From: Actinomycetota bacterium
GTDB lineage: Bacteria; Actinomycetota; UBA4738; HRBIN12
DNA: 64,000 nt
Reading direction: 5' to 3'
Assembly (NCBI GenBank): GCA_035640355.1
Contig: DASQWI010000011.1
Location: 1-64,000, forward strand
How positions within the stretch are numbered: position 1 is the first letter of the stretch; each line of letters opens with the position of its first letter. Both the position numbers and the translations under genes were made by a program. This document shows positions 44,021-53,161 of the stretch, piece after piece. The notes under the pieces were generated by a model, which saw only the letters and a program-made list of their open reading frames with translations, was not told the origin of the DNA and searched no databases.

Positions 44021-45565
44021 TCAACTCCAGGCGAGTGGTCCGGCCGCCTTCACTCGTATACGTACCGCAGGATTGGTGAGGTACGCCAGGGGCACCTCGT
44101 CGATCTCGACAACCCTCACTCCTTCTTTGGAGGCGCCCGCCGCAACGGCGCGGTCGATGGCCTCGCGAGACGCCTCGGCCACCGCCGCGTCACGGCCCCC
44201 CGCGCCGAGGTGGAAGATCCGGTCGACCTCGCCGCTCACCGAAGCGATGGCGGCGCCGATCGCGTTCGCCACGTCGGAGTGCTCCGGGCGCAACACCTCG
44301 CTCGCGCCGGGGAGGTGCTCGGGCACGAGTGGAGCGCCGCCCCCCACGGCAACGACGGGGACGGGTTCGCGCGACGTCTTCACCCGGTCGATCGCGTCGG
44401 CCAGCATCTGGTCGGAACGGGCGATCGCCTGTGTAAGAAGCGGGCGGTGTACGGCGACCGCGGCGGCGTCGCCCAGCGCGTCGAACCTGTTTGCCGCAAC
44501 GCCGGCGTCGGTCAGCGTCGGCGTCGAGCCGCCGAAGACGAGGGCCTCCTCGCCGATGCGGTAGCCGACGCTCGCGGGTCCGACGCTCTCTGCCGAGACG
44601 ATCGTCCCGCCGCCCAGGGCGATCGTGACGAGGTCGGGCATCCGGAAGTTCGTTCGGATCCCTCCGATCTCGACACCGAGCGAGGACTCACGGGGGAAGC
44701 CATGAACGAGAACACCGACGTCCGTCGATGTTCCGCCGACGTCGACGACGATCGCGTCGGTTCGTCCGGTGAGATACGCGGCGCCGCGGATGCTGTTCGC
44801 CGGGCCGCTGCCGATCGTGAGGACGGGGAAGCGGATCGCGAAGTCGAGATCCATCAGCGTTCCGTCGTTTTGGGCGAAGAACGCCGTTGGTTTGAGTCCG
44901 TGCTTCCGGAGCGCCTCGCCGACCGCTTGAGTGACCGCGGTCGCGACGTCGACGAGGGCCGCGTTCAGGACGGTAGCGTTCTCGCGTTCGAGCAGGCCGA
45001 CCGATCCGATCTCGGAACTGAGCGATACGGGGAGGTCACCGAGCTCCTTTTGAACGATCTCCTCCGCCGCGCGCTCGTGTTCGTCCGAGGCCGGCGCGAA
45101 GACGCTGGTGATGGCGATGGCCTCGGCGCGGCCGGCGACGTCCGCGGCGAACTGGGCGACAGCGTCACGGTCGAGCGGCGACAGCTCGCGCCCGTCGAAC
45201 TCGATCCCGCCGTCGACGATCAGCTCACCGGCCGAGACCACGTCGCGAAGGTCCGCCGGCCAACCGAACAGCGGGCGGATCGCGCGGGTCGCCGGACCCG
45301 CGAGGCGGAGGACACCGACGCGACGCAGACCTCGTCGTTCGAGGACAGCGTTCGTCGCGTGCGTCGTTCCGAACATCGCGTGCGTGATCCGTTCTCTGTC
45401 GACACGCTGCGCCACCGCGGCGATCGCTGCCTCGATCCCCGACGTCACGTCTGGCGTGGTCGGCACCTTGGCCTTGGCCACGAGTTGGTCGTCGATGTCG
45501 AGTACGACGGCGTCGGTGTTGGTCCCGCCGACGTCGACGCCGAGGCGGAGGTCAGGCGACGGCAT
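44021..45565 (-). CDS. Hydantoinase/oxoprolinase-family ATPase (HyuA-like, short form)
   Basis: A 514-aa protein from ATG 45565 (MPSPDLRLGVDVGGTNTDAV). The ASKHA phosphate-binding loops are GVDVGGTNTD and VVDVGGTSTD; the Hydant_A_N domain (about 1-180) and Hydantoinase_A core (LTIGSGPANSIRGAAYLTG) are seen. It is shorter than the HyuA at 57115-59154 and lacks its C-terminal domain. Members of this short form often pair with DUF917 proteins, as here (gap 20 bp). The probable role is ATP-dependent ring opening or activation of a cyclic amide. Confidence 0.88.
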   Translation of the reverse strand: MPSPDLRLGVDVGGTNTDAVVLDIDDQLVAKAKVPTTPDVTSGIEAAIAAVAQRVDRERITHAMFGTTHATNAVLERRGLRRVGVLRLAGPATRAIRPLFGWPADLRDVVSAGELIVDGGIEFDGRELSPLDRDAVAQFAADVAGRAEAIAITSVFAPASDEHERAAEEIVQKELGDLPVSLSSEIGSVGLLERENATVLNAALVDVATAVTQAVGEALRKHGLKPTAFFAQNDGTLMDLDFAIRFPVLTIGSGPANSIRGAAYLTGRTDAIVVDVGGTSTDVGVLVHGFPRESSLGVEIGGIRTNFRMPDLVTIALGGGTIVSAESVGPASVGYRIGEEALVFGGSTPTLTDAGVAANRFDALGDAAAVAVHRPLLTQAIARSDQMLADAIDRVKTSREPVPVVAVGGGAPLVPEHLPGASEVLRPEHSDVANAIGAAIASVSGEVDRIFHLGAGGRDAAVAEASREAIDRAVAAGASKEGVRVVEIDEVPLAYLTNPAVRIRVKAAGPLAWS

Positions 45566-45585
45566 CGCTTGGCGCGCGGCAGGAG

Positions 45586-46689
45586 TCAGGCAACGGCATG
45601 GAGCTCCTCGACCGGCACGTAGTCGAGGTCGTAGCCGAAGTGGCGCGGACCGGCGAGCTCGAGTCCCCGCGCCGTGCGCCAGATCGGGTCGCACGGGAAT
45701 GCGATGGCGGTGACGCGTTGCCCGTACCGAAGGCGCTCGGTCGAGATCGCCTCCGCGGACTCAGAGTCGAGCACGGAGATGATGTCGGGGACCATGGCGA
45801 GCGTACGTTCGCCTTCGAGGGCGACGAGGTTCTCGTTCTGGATCTCCAGACGGAGCGTTCGCCCGGCGTCCTCATCGAGTCCCTCGATCGTCGCCGATCC
45901 GCGGACGAACCCCGCCGTAGTGCGACGCTCGACGTCGACGACCTTTCCCGCGATGAGGCGGGCGGCGCGGATCTCGCGTGCGAGCGCGGCAACGGGATCG
46001 TGCTCCGCCTCGGCGACGACGGTGCCGAGCTGAATCGCGAGGGACACAGCGTGGTTCACAACGGCGCCGTCCTTGGCCTGTTCGACGGTGAGCTGATACT
46101 CGGACGACCACGCCATGCCGCCGAACTCCACCGCTGCGGCGCGTTCGATCCGCTCCATCCAATCGCCGTCGGTCGCGCGGAAGACGATGACGTTGCCCCG
46201 CTCGTCTGTCATCACTGCCGGGTTCGGCGAGATGCCCGCCACTTCCATCGTCACCTGCGGGATCTCCGGGAACGCGCGTCCCATGCCGTCGGCGTCGACG
46301 ACGGGAAGCCCGAGATGCGCCGCCCATAGAGCCGGGATGATCCCGTTCGAGCCGCCGATCTCGCCAGCCATGAGCGCGACGACCGGACGGTCCCAGAGCG
46401 TTTCGACCATCTCTCGGAGGCGGCCGCCCTCATCGCCGCTCTCGATCTTCTCGATCGAGACCGTCGGCGCGCCGACGCCGCCGCACGGCATGATCAGACC
46501 GTCGTCGGGAAGGTCTTCCAGGTCGACGAGCGGGACCGGACCGTGGTCCTCGACTGCTTGCAGCGCTGCCAACAATCCGACCTGCGTGTCGCCGCCGCCA
46601 CCAGCGCCGAGGATCGCGCACCCGCGCGCGAGTGCCGGCAGTGTCGAAGCGTCGAGCAGCATCGCGCCGGATGCTACGGGAACCGTCAT
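45586..46689 (-). CDS. DUF917 (S-methyl-thiohydantoin desulfurase-type) protein
   Basis: A 367-aa protein. Residues near the N-terminus show the DUF917 signature ARGCAILGAGGGGDTQVG; MPCGGVGAPTVSIEKI, ALMAGEIGGSNGI and VVDADGMGRAFPEIPQVTM follow. One Pfam name for this family is S-methyl thiohydantoin desulfurase, but individual activity must be tested. It is the first gene of the operon with the HyuA-like ATPase and the Dpp importer. A perfect 24-bp palindrome lies 47 bp upstream. Confidence 0.88.
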   Translation of the reverse strand: MTVPVASGAMLLDASTLPALARGCAILGAGGGGDTQVGLLAALQAVEDHGPVPLVDLEDLPDDGLIMPCGGVGAPTVSIEKIESGDEGGRLREMVETLWDRPVVALMAGEIGGSNGIIPALWAAHLGLPVVDADGMGRAFPEIPQVTMEVAGISPNPAVMTDERGNVIVFRATDGDWMERIERAAAVEFGGMAWSSEYQLTVEQAKDGAVVNHAVSLAIQLGTVVAEAEHDPVAALAREIRAARLIAGKVVDVERRTTAGFVRGSATIEGLDEDAGRTLRLEIQNENLVALEGERTLAMVPDIISVLDSESAEAISTERLRYGQRVTAIAFPCDPIWRTARGLELAGPRHFGYDLDYVPVEELHAVA

Positions 46690-46735
46690 GTGTCGATGCC
46701 CACGTTGGGAACCAGCCTCCTAACCTAGAGGGAGA

Positions 46736-46759
46736 GCACGCTCGCGCACGCGAGCGTGC
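46736..46759. promoter_or_regulatory. Perfect palindrome upstream of DUF917-Hyu-Dpp operon
   Basis: gcacgctcgc-gcac-gcgagcgtgc is a 10-4-10 inverted repeat in the 151-bp region between divergent genes. It could be an operator for the operon, for the methyltransferase, or an mRNA hairpin. Confidence 0.55.
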
Positions 46760-46840
46760 ACGCGATGTCGCGTTGCGGGACGGCGCGGACAAACAACACA
46801 CCAGTCACCTTCGATCGGTCAGGCATTACCGTCATCAGCA

Positions 46841-47710
46841 ATGAGCGGCACCCCGGAACCGTGGACGGGCCTAGGCCCTGGTCAACGGCCGTTTCGTGAC
46901 GCAGCCTGGTTCTACGCCGAGTACCGCTATCGGCCGACGGAGGCGTTCCTGCGACTGCTCGCGACACACTTCGGCTGGTCGGCTTCTGATCGCGTTCTCG
47001 ACTTGGGCGCGGGACCAGCACACGTTTCTCTGCGGCTCGCACCGTTCGTCGGTGAGGTCGTGGTCATGGACCCGGAAGTGGCAATGATCGACGAGGGGCG
47101 CCGACGGGCGGCCTCGGCTGCGGCCGACAACCTCTCGTTCGTCGTCGGCGGTTCGGATGACCTGCCGAGGCTGGCGGGCGATCTCGGACAGTTTGCTGCG
47201 GTCGTTATTTCGCAGGCGTTCCACTGGATGGCCGATCAGGACGCCGTCTTGCATGCCCTGGACCCGTTGCTCGATCGGGAGCGAGGCTCGGTGGCGCTCG
47301 TGGGTTACGTGAAGAGTCCCGACTACAATCGCGCCTGGCTGGACCGGCCGCCGTGGAACACGGTCGAGACGATCTTGCGTCGCCATCTTATTGATGCTCC
47401 CGAGGGGCCGAATCCGGCCGGTCTACACGACCCGTTCCCAGACATCCTTGCGAGGTCGGCGTTCTCGCGCGTCGAGCAACTCACCTATGAGTACGAGGCG
47501 GTGATTCACCCTTCCCTTGAGGCGGCTGTGGGATTCGAGTACTCACTAGGCAACCTGCTCGACCGGCTTGGCGACCGCCGGGCCGCGTTCGAGTCGGACG
47601 TGCGAGCCGCACTCGTCGACGCCGACACCTCACCCCTCACGATCCGCCTTACCGACAGCGCGCTGATTGGCCGGAGACCGGATAGTCCAGGCCAGCTACC
47701 GCTCGGGTGA
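46841..47710 (+). CDS. Class I SAM-dependent methyltransferase
   Basis: A 289-aa protein from ATG 46841. SAM-binding motif I is DRVLDLGAGPAHVSLRLA, acidic motif II is VVVMDPEVAMI, and the post-motif III area is VVISQAFHWM. The sequence FHWMADQDAVLHALDPLL resembles small-molecule methyltransferases of the Methyltransf_11 type. Divergent from the DUF917 operon. The substrate is unknown. Confidence 0.83.
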   Translation: MSGTPEPWTGLGPGQRPFRDAAWFYAEYRYRPTEAFLRLLATHFGWSASDRVLDLGAGPAHVSLRLAPFVGEVVVMDPEVAMIDEGRRRAASAAADNLSFVVGGSDDLPRLAGDLGQFAAVVISQAFHWMADQDAVLHALDPLLDRERGSVALVGYVKSPDYNRAWLDRPPWNTVETILRRHLIDAPEGPNPAGLHDPFPDILARSAFSRVEQLTYEYEAVIHPSLEAAVGFEYSLGNLLDRLGDRRAAFESDVRAALVDADTSPLTIRLTDSALIGRRPDSPGQLPLG

Positions 47711-47842
47711 CATTCCTGAACGCTGGCGCCATGAGCTCTCGGGCAGGCAAGTCATCTGTCACCTGATCGCGCACTCCCTCTGGGCGAGAAGCCAAAGCGG
47801 CCTGCACCGCATCATCGACGCCAGTAACGTGCACCGAACAGG

Positions 47843-48766
47843 ATGCGTGCGGCCGGAATCACAGCACTCGGCGAGCCCGTCGAGATCTTCGAGGTGGACG
47901 AGCCGGCGACGCCTGCCGCAGGCGAGGTCCTCATCGACGTCGTCGCCGCCGGCATCGGCAACTGGGACGACCTTGTCAGGATCGGCAGCTGGCAGATCGG
48001 CGGCCCGGCTCCGATGGCGCTCGGGACGGAGGCGGCCGGGACGGTCGCAGCGGCAGGCTCCGGCGTGGCGGAGCTGCGCGAGGGCAACGAGGTGATGACA
48101 CATCCGCTGCCGCTTCGGCGTCACGGGACGTGGGCGGCGAGGGTGCTCGCGCCGGCGGCGACCGTCGCGGCCCGGCCGCCCGCGGCGTCATGGGAAGCCT
48201 GCGGAGCGTTTCCCATTCCGGCGCTCACTGCGGCTCAGGCACTCGACGAGGCTCTCGGGATCGAGAGCGGCGGCTGGGTCGTCGTCAACGGAGCCGGGGG
48301 AGTCACGGGTGGCCTGCTCGTCCAGCTCGCCGCGGCTCGGGGCGCCCGCGTGATCGCCACAGCGAGCGCGAAGAAGACCGAGCGCATCCGCGACTACGGC
48401 GCGTCGGACGTGCTCGACTACCACGGCGACTGGCCTGCGCTCGTTCGCGAGATCACCGGCGGCGGCGCACCCAAGGCCGTCAACGCTGCCCCCGGGCAGG
48501 CAGCCACCACGTTGAAGGCGGTTGCTGACGGCGGCCGCCTTGCCACGATCACGGGCGATCCGCCACGGGAGGAACGGGGCGTCGCCGTATCCGATGTCTA
48601 CGTCCGGCCCGATGGTCGGCAGCTTTCGGCCCTCGCGGAGCTGCTGGCCCGCGGCACCCTCAGCGTGCCGATCGCGTCCGTCCGTCCGCTCGAACAGGCG
48701 GCACAAGCGCTGCGCGAGGTAGTCACGGGAGCGGACGGCGCGATCGTCCTGTCACTCCGAACCTAG
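47843..48766 (+). CDS. MDR-family NADPH:quinone reductase-like oxidoreductase
   Basis: A 307-aa protein. The GroES-like domain (MRAAGITALGEPVEIFEVDE to about 120) lacks the zinc-binding Cys cluster, as in quinone reductases. The Rossmann motif is VVNGAGGVTGGLLVQLAAARG. The cofactor is probably NADPH. Orientation is the same as the upstream methyltransferase, but a 132-bp gap separates them. The substrate is unknown. Confidence 0.87.
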   Translation: MRAAGITALGEPVEIFEVDEPATPAAGEVLIDVVAAGIGNWDDLVRIGSWQIGGPAPMALGTEAAGTVAAAGSGVAELREGNEVMTHPLPLRRHGTWAARVLAPAATVAARPPAASWEACGAFPIPALTAAQALDEALGIESGGWVVVNGAGGVTGGLLVQLAAARGARVIATASAKKTERIRDYGASDVLDYHGDWPALVREITGGGAPKAVNAAPGQAATTLKAVADGGRLATITGDPPREERGVAVSDVYVRPDGRQLSALAELLARGTLSVPIASVRPLEQAAQALREVVTGADGAIVLSLRT

Positions 48767-49025
48767 CCTGGCCTCCTGATGGTCGCGCCCGAGTGCGCAG
48801 TCCAAAGCCTGCTAGTAGCTACCGCTTCAGATCCCGGACATTCTGGCCGAGGCCGACGTCGTGACTCCGGCGGGCGAGTCCGCACCCCCTCAAAGGAGAT
48901 TCCCGAACCCTCGGGCATCACTGCGTCCTGACCCTACGGGTAGTGCTGTAGCTCGCTTGACCGAACGTCGCCTCCGTTGTTAGCGTTCGCGTTCCCAGCG
49001 GCGTTCAGAGGTGGGAGGGTGAGAT

Positions 49026-49349
49026 ATGTGGATAAGAGCGTTCGTTGCGACCGCCATTTGCGCGCTCGCCATCATTGGTGTGAGTGCAAGTGCTGCGTTC
49101 GCAGGTGAGGTAACCGGAACCGGCGAGGAGACCGCCGGGCCGGCGCACGCGAACTCGATCTGCGTCTTCTCCGGCCAGAATGACGACCCGGACGCCCCGC
49201 TAAGCCTCGACTTTGCCGTCGCACCGAATGGCCCCGGCGGCATTGCGCAGTCGTACGGGCAGAACGTGAAGCTAGGCGCCGACCCACACGTGTTCAATCC
49301 TGGAGACGCGTGCCGAGGGGGTAGCAACCCCCGTAACCCACCGGACTAG
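49026..49349 (+). CDS. Small secreted hypothetical protein
   Basis: A 107-aa protein with a Sec signal peptide (MWIRAFVATAICALAIIGVS, cleavage near AAFAG). The mature part is short and polar, with two Cys residues (SICVFSG and DACRGG) that could pair, and a Pro/Asn-rich tail. The upstream ggtgggagggtgagat provides a ribosome binding site. No family is recognised. Confidence 0.65.
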   Translation: MWIRAFVATAICALAIIGVSASAAFAGEVTGTGEETAGPAHANSICVFSGQNDDPDAPLSLDFAVAPNGPGGIAQSYGQNVKLGADPHVFNPGDACRGGSNPRNPPD

Positions 49350-49369
49350 TAAGACAAGGTCGCGTGTTA

Positions 49370-49388
49370 GCCCCAAGCTGATTGGGGC
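49370..49388. terminator. Hairpin downstream of small secreted protein gene
   Basis: A perfect 7-bp stem, gccccaa-gctga-ttggggc, lies 21 bp after the stop of the small secreted protein. The remaining gap to 49638 shows nothing else I can support. Confidence 0.5.
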
Positions 49389-49638
49389 ACCTGGCGGGTT
49401 GGCCCGCACTCCGAGGGTCCCGGCTAAGGGACATTTGCGCACGCTGTGGCATGCCGACGTCCTCCTCCTGGCAACCAACGTGGTTTGTTCTCGACGCGGA
49501 CTAGGAGCCCATTCCCCGGATACATCCACCAACACTGGCGCAGCTCGCCGTCCTCCTCCTCGACCGCGGTAGGTTGCTCAGAACGAACGCAACTCATCCA
49601 CCACGGTTCATGCCGGCAGGATCGGGAAGGAGGAGACG

Positions 49639-50661
49639 ATGCGCGGTGCAGTGATGCACGGACCCGGCGATGTTCGCGTCGAGGACCGTGCCGACCCCAA
49701 CATCGTCGAGCCGACCGATGCGATCGTCCGGCTGGCCGCCAGTTGCATCTGCGGTTCGGACCTTTGGCCCTACAGAGGCATTGAAGTCTTTAAGTGGCCC
49801 GCGCCGATGGGTCACGAATACGCCGGGACCGTTCAACAGATCGGTCGAGACGTGAGAACGATCGAGCCGGGCCAATTCGTGATCGGCTCGTTCTTCGCCT
49901 CGGACAACACGTGCGAGATCTGCAAATCCGGCTACCAGAGCTCATGCCTCCACCGCGAGCCTGTCGGCGCCGAGGGTGCGCAGGCAGAGCTGCTCCGGGT
50001 CCCGCTCGCCGACGGAACCCTTGTGGCGACCCCCGATATTCCTGCCGAAGACCTCATCCCGAGCTTGCTCGCCGCCTCCGATGTCCTCGGCACGGGCTGG
50101 TTCGGTGCCGTTGCCGCCGACGCAGGACCCGGCCGGACCGTTGCTGTGGTCGGTGACGGTGCGGTCGGTCTGCTCGCCGTGCTGGCCGCTAAGCAGCTCG
50201 GTGCGGAGCCGATCATCATCATGAGCCGTCACGAGGACCGGCAGAAACTTGCGCTGGAGTTCGGTGCGACCGAGATCGTGGAGGAGCGCGGTGACGACGG
50301 CGTCGAGAGGGTCAAGGAGCTCACGAACGGCCTCGGCGCTCACTCGGTCGTCGAGGCGGTCGGCACGCAGGAGTCGATGATGCAGGCCATCCGCTCCACC
50401 CGGCCGGGAGGGCACGTCGGCTACGTCGGGGTTCTTCATGACGTCGACCTCCCCGGCGACGAGATGTTCTTCTCACACGTCCACCTGCACGGCGGTCCCG
50501 CGCCGGTGCGCCGCTTCCTGCCCCATCTGGTCGACCTCATCTGGAAGCGGGAGATCGATCCCGGCAAGGTCTTCGATCTCGAACTGCCGCTCGAGCAAGC
50601 AGCCGACGGTTACAAGGCCATGGGCGAACGCCGGGCCATCAAAGTGCTGCTGAGCGTCTAG
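49639..50661 (+). CDS. Zinc-dependent alcohol dehydrogenase-family protein
   Basis: A 340-aa MDR enzyme from ATG 49639 (gggaaggaggagacg upstream). Catalytic zinc ligands: ASCICGSDLWPY (Cys) and GHEYAG (His-Glu). Structural-zinc-like cysteines: NTCEICKSGYQSSC, three rather than the usual four. The Rossmann motif is VAVVGDGAVGLLAVLAAKQLG. It likely oxidises an alcohol or polyol with NAD(P). It stands alone. Confidence 0.9.
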   Translation: MRGAVMHGPGDVRVEDRADPNIVEPTDAIVRLAASCICGSDLWPYRGIEVFKWPAPMGHEYAGTVQQIGRDVRTIEPGQFVIGSFFASDNTCEICKSGYQSSCLHREPVGAEGAQAELLRVPLADGTLVATPDIPAEDLIPSLLAASDVLGTGWFGAVAADAGPGRTVAVVGDGAVGLLAVLAAKQLGAEPIIIMSRHEDRQKLALEFGATEIVEERGDDGVERVKELTNGLGAHSVVEAVGTQESMMQAIRSTRPGGHVGYVGVLHDVDLPGDEMFFSHVHLHGGPAPVRRFLPHLVDLIWKREIDPGKVFDLELPLEQAADGYKAMGERRAIKVLLSV

Positions 50662-50708
50662 GACATTCTCGAACGCTGGCGCAGGCGGCGATGCTGTTCC
50701 GGCGACTG

Positions 50709-50754
50709 GTCAACACCTTGACAGCAGAGCTGTCAGATCCGTCAAGGTGTTGAC
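50709..50754. repeat. Perfect 14-bp inverted repeat
   Basis: gtcaacaccttgac and gtcaaggtgttgac are exact reverse complements with an 18-nt spacer that itself holds gacag/ctgtc. It lies 48 bp after the alcohol dehydrogenase stop. It may be a terminator for that gene, an operator for the methyltransferase downstream, or a small mobile-element end. Confidence 0.7.
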
Positions 50755-50920
50755 ACGTCTGACCGACAGTGCGGCCGAGATTGAGGTCCGGATGGGCGCG
50801 TCACCAATGAGGCCCTATGAAGTGGTGAGGCCGACACGGGTGCGAACACCCCTTGCGTATGCAAGCTGACACACGTGACCCTGAATGTAGCGTGGACCTC
50901 CACACCATCGAGGAGGTCGC

Positions 50921-51580
50921 ATGGAACGGAGCGATCCGTCATACAAGGGTCAGGCCGGGTACAGCCCCCTGCTCCTCGCAATCTACGACGTGTGGGTCCT
51001 CAAATTCATGGCCCGCGCTGTTTGGAAGACGCCGATTCCACCGGGGGTTGAGCGTTACCGCCGCCATATGGGCTCTCGGCACCTCGACGTGGGGCCTGGC
51101 ACCGGATACTTCATCGAAAAGGCTGGGCCGCCCGCGGGGACCGAGATCACCCTCCTCGACCCGAATCCCCATGTCCTGAAGCACGCGTCGCGACGGCTCG
51201 CGTCAATGGCACCTGCCACCGTCGAGGCCGACGTGATGAAGCCTCTGCCGGTCGACGGCCCGTTCGACTCGGCGGCGCTCAGTTTCGTCCTGCACTGCCT
51301 GCGCGGCCCCATGACGAACAAGGCGACCGCGGTCCGCAACATCGCCGACGTCCTCACGCCCGACGGCGTGCTCTTCGGGGGGACGGTTCTCGGCCTCAAG
51401 GAGTCGCACACGCGTCCGGCCCGCGCCTTCCTGTGGGCAGTCAACAAGAAAGGCGACTTCGACAACCTCGAAGACACGGTCGACGGCCTTCGCGGGATTC
51501 TCGATGAATCGTTCCGAGACGTAGAGATCGAGGTCGCCGGCTCAGCCGCCTTGTTCTCCGCGACCGCCCCTCGGGCCTGA
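50921..51580 (+). CDS. Class I SAM-dependent methyltransferase
   Basis: A 219-aa protein from ATG 50921, with gaggaggtcgc directly before it. Motif I is HLDVGPGTGYFIEKA, motif II ITLLDPNPHVL, and SFVLHCLRGP follows. Size and the C-terminal SATAPRA are typical of Methyltransf_11/25 proteins acting on small molecules. A truncated alpha/beta hydrolase follows it. Confidence 0.85.
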   Translation: MERSDPSYKGQAGYSPLLLAIYDVWVLKFMARAVWKTPIPPGVERYRRHMGSRHLDVGPGTGYFIEKAGPPAGTEITLLDPNPHVLKHASRRLASMAPATVEADVMKPLPVDGPFDSAALSFVLHCLRGPMTNKATAVRNIADVLTPDGVLFGGTVLGLKESHTRPARAFLWAVNKKGDFDNLEDTVDGLRGILDESFRDVEIEVAGSAALFSATAPRA

Positions 51581-51620
51581 GGGGCCACCGTTCCGAAGCC
51601 CGCCTCATGCGCCGTAGCGC

Positions 51621-51836
51621 ACGACCTTCGCCCTGATCCACGGCGCCGGCGACAGCGGCTGGTACTGGCATCTGGTCGAGTCGGCCCTGCGCGAGCGCGC
51701 GTACGACGTGGTGGCCCCGGATCTCCCGGCAGACGAGTCGGCGAACCTGCAGACCTACGCCGACACCGTGATCGAGGCGATCGGTTCGTCGAACGAGCGC
51801 CGTGGCGATTGCGTGTCGGACCTGACGGTTCGGTGA
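51621..51836 (+). pseudogene. Truncated alpha/beta hydrolase fragment
   Basis: In-frame codons from 51621 encode TFALIHGAGDSGWYWHLVES, the oxyanion-hole HG motif and first helix of an alpha/beta hydrolase, then AYDVVAPDLPADESANLQ and TYADTVIEAIG. A TAG lies two codons before 51621, so no start exists. The frame ends at TGA 51836, about 70 codons in, well before the nucleophile elbow. It is a gene scrap. Confidence 0.7.
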
Positions 51837-52046
51837 GTGACGAATCGGGCGAGCCGCCTACGATCGCGCCGTGACGACGGCGGTCCGTTCCGGGCAACGA
51901 CCGACGTCCGTCGACGCAGTGTCCCGTGGAGTGGTGGGCTTTGAGGTTGGTCTTCGGTGTCTGCTCGCCGCTGTCGATCGCGGCGATGCCGCCAGTATCG
52001 CTGGTCGGTTTGAGATGGTCCTTTTGCGGACTCGCGGGCCGCTGGA

Positions 52047-52613
52047 TTAGCGGTGCCGGCGGTACTGCAGGTCGATGATCCCGTTGCTGGAGGCGGTGCT
52101 GGAGACCAGGTCGAGTCGGTAGGACTTGGGGACGCCGTCGAACAGCCGGGTGCCCTCGCCCGCAACGTAGGGGAACAAGCTCAGCTGGAGCTCGTCGATC
52201 AGGTCGAGCCGCATGAGCGACCGCCAGAGGGTGACGCCGCCCCAGACCACGATGTGGCCGTCGCCGCCTCGCCTGAGCTTGTCGATCTCTTCTGCCGTGT
52301 CACCAGCGGCAATGGTGGTGTTAGCCCACTCGGCCGTCTTCAGGGTCCGGGAGAAGACGACCTTGCGCCCGGCGTTCAGGATGTCGGCGAACGGATGGTC
52401 GGTGGCCGTTATCGTCATGGACCTGCCGATGGCCTCGTAGGCGTTGCGGCCCATGATGTGCGCATACGCGCTCTGGAGAAAGTCGAGTTGCGCCGGGTCG
52501 TCGGGCTCACGGTTTTCGGGCAGGTCGAAGCAGAACTTCCAAAACTCGGTGCCCTCGTCGGCGAGAAGGCCGTCGAGCGAGTAGTTGAACACCGTCGCTA
52601 TCAGCTTCCGCAT
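52047..52613 (-). CDS. Dihydrofolate reductase-family protein (RibD C-terminal-like)
   Basis: A 188-aa protein. MRKLIATVFNYSLDGLLAD is the usual N-terminal strand of RibD_C/DHFR-like proteins; AYAHIMGRNAYEAIG, KVVFSRTL and HIVVWGGVTLWRSLM give the NADPH-binding loops. The last segments (DELQLSLFPYVAGEGTRLF) are characteristic. It may reduce an unknown substrate; it is not the folate enzyme. It is 68 bp downstream of the VOC gene. Confidence 0.87.
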   Translation of the reverse strand: MRKLIATVFNYSLDGLLADEGTEFWKFCFDLPENREPDDPAQLDFLQSAYAHIMGRNAYEAIGRSMTITATDHPFADILNAGRKVVFSRTLKTAEWANTTIAAGDTAEEIDKLRRGGDGHIVVWGGVTLWRSLMRLDLIDELQLSLFPYVAGEGTRLFDGVPKSYRLDLVSSTASSNGIIDLQYRRHR

Positions 52614-52681
52614 TGATCAGAACTCCATGGTCTGGATCGGACCTCCGTCGGCCGCCCGCTGATCCGCGGCCGCTCGCGATG

Positions 52682-53161
52682 CTAGGTCGCGTCGGCCGCC
52701 CGCTGGAGCTCGGCGACATCGATCTTGCCCATCTTGAGCATCGCCTCCATGGCGCGGCGCGCACGCTCCGGATCGGGATCTCCGACCAGCTCGTTCAGCT
52801 GGCGCGGCACGATCTGCCACGACAGCCCGAATCGATCTTTGAGCCATCCGCACGGGCCCGGCTCGCCTCCATCCGCCGTCAGCGCATCCCACAGCCGGTC
52901 GACCTCGGCCTGGTCCTCGCACTCGATGACGAACGAAACCGCCTCGTTGAAGCTGAAATCCGGCCCGCCGTTGAGGCCCTGGAAGTGCTGGCCATTGAGC
53001 GTGAAGTCGACCGTCAGGACCATCCCGGCGGGCCCGCTGGGCGTGTCGGCGGGGGAGCGCCAGACCTTGTCGACGCCGCTGTCGGGCAGCAGGCTCGTGT
53101 AGAACTCGGCGGCCTCCTCGGCCTTACCGTCGAACCAGAGGCAGGGAAATGGGGTGCGCAT
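52682..53161 (-). CDS. PhnB-like VOC-superfamily protein
   Basis: A 159-aa protein of the 3-dmu-9_3-mt/PhnB type: PFPCLWFDGKAEEAAEFYTS, VDFTLNGQHFQGLNGGP, SFVIECEDQAEVDRLWDAL and FGLSWQIVPRQL. VOC folds bind metals or small molecules; members of this group mostly lack known activity. It may be co-transcribed with the DHFR-like gene downstream. Confidence 0.88.
   Translation of the reverse strand: MRTPFPCLWFDGKAEEAAEFYTSLLPDSGVDKVWRSPADTPSGPAGMVLTVDFTLNGQHFQGLNGGPDFSFNEAVSFVIECEDQAEVDRLWDALTADGGEPGPCGWLKDRFGLSWQIVPRQLNELVGDPDPERARRAMEAMLKMGKIDVAELQRAADAT

Noticed and set aside
42978..44564. A 528-codon open frame on the plus strand
   Set aside because: It is the antisense of the DppA-like gene and part of the HyuA-like gene, with Arg/Val-rich low-complexity translation; the minus-strand genes have clear families.
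47708..50682. The similar strings gacattcctgaacgctggcgc (47708) and gacattctcgaacgctggcgc (50662) after two genes
   Set aside because: A 21-base near match with no structure or further extension; it is probably chance or a small shared codon string.
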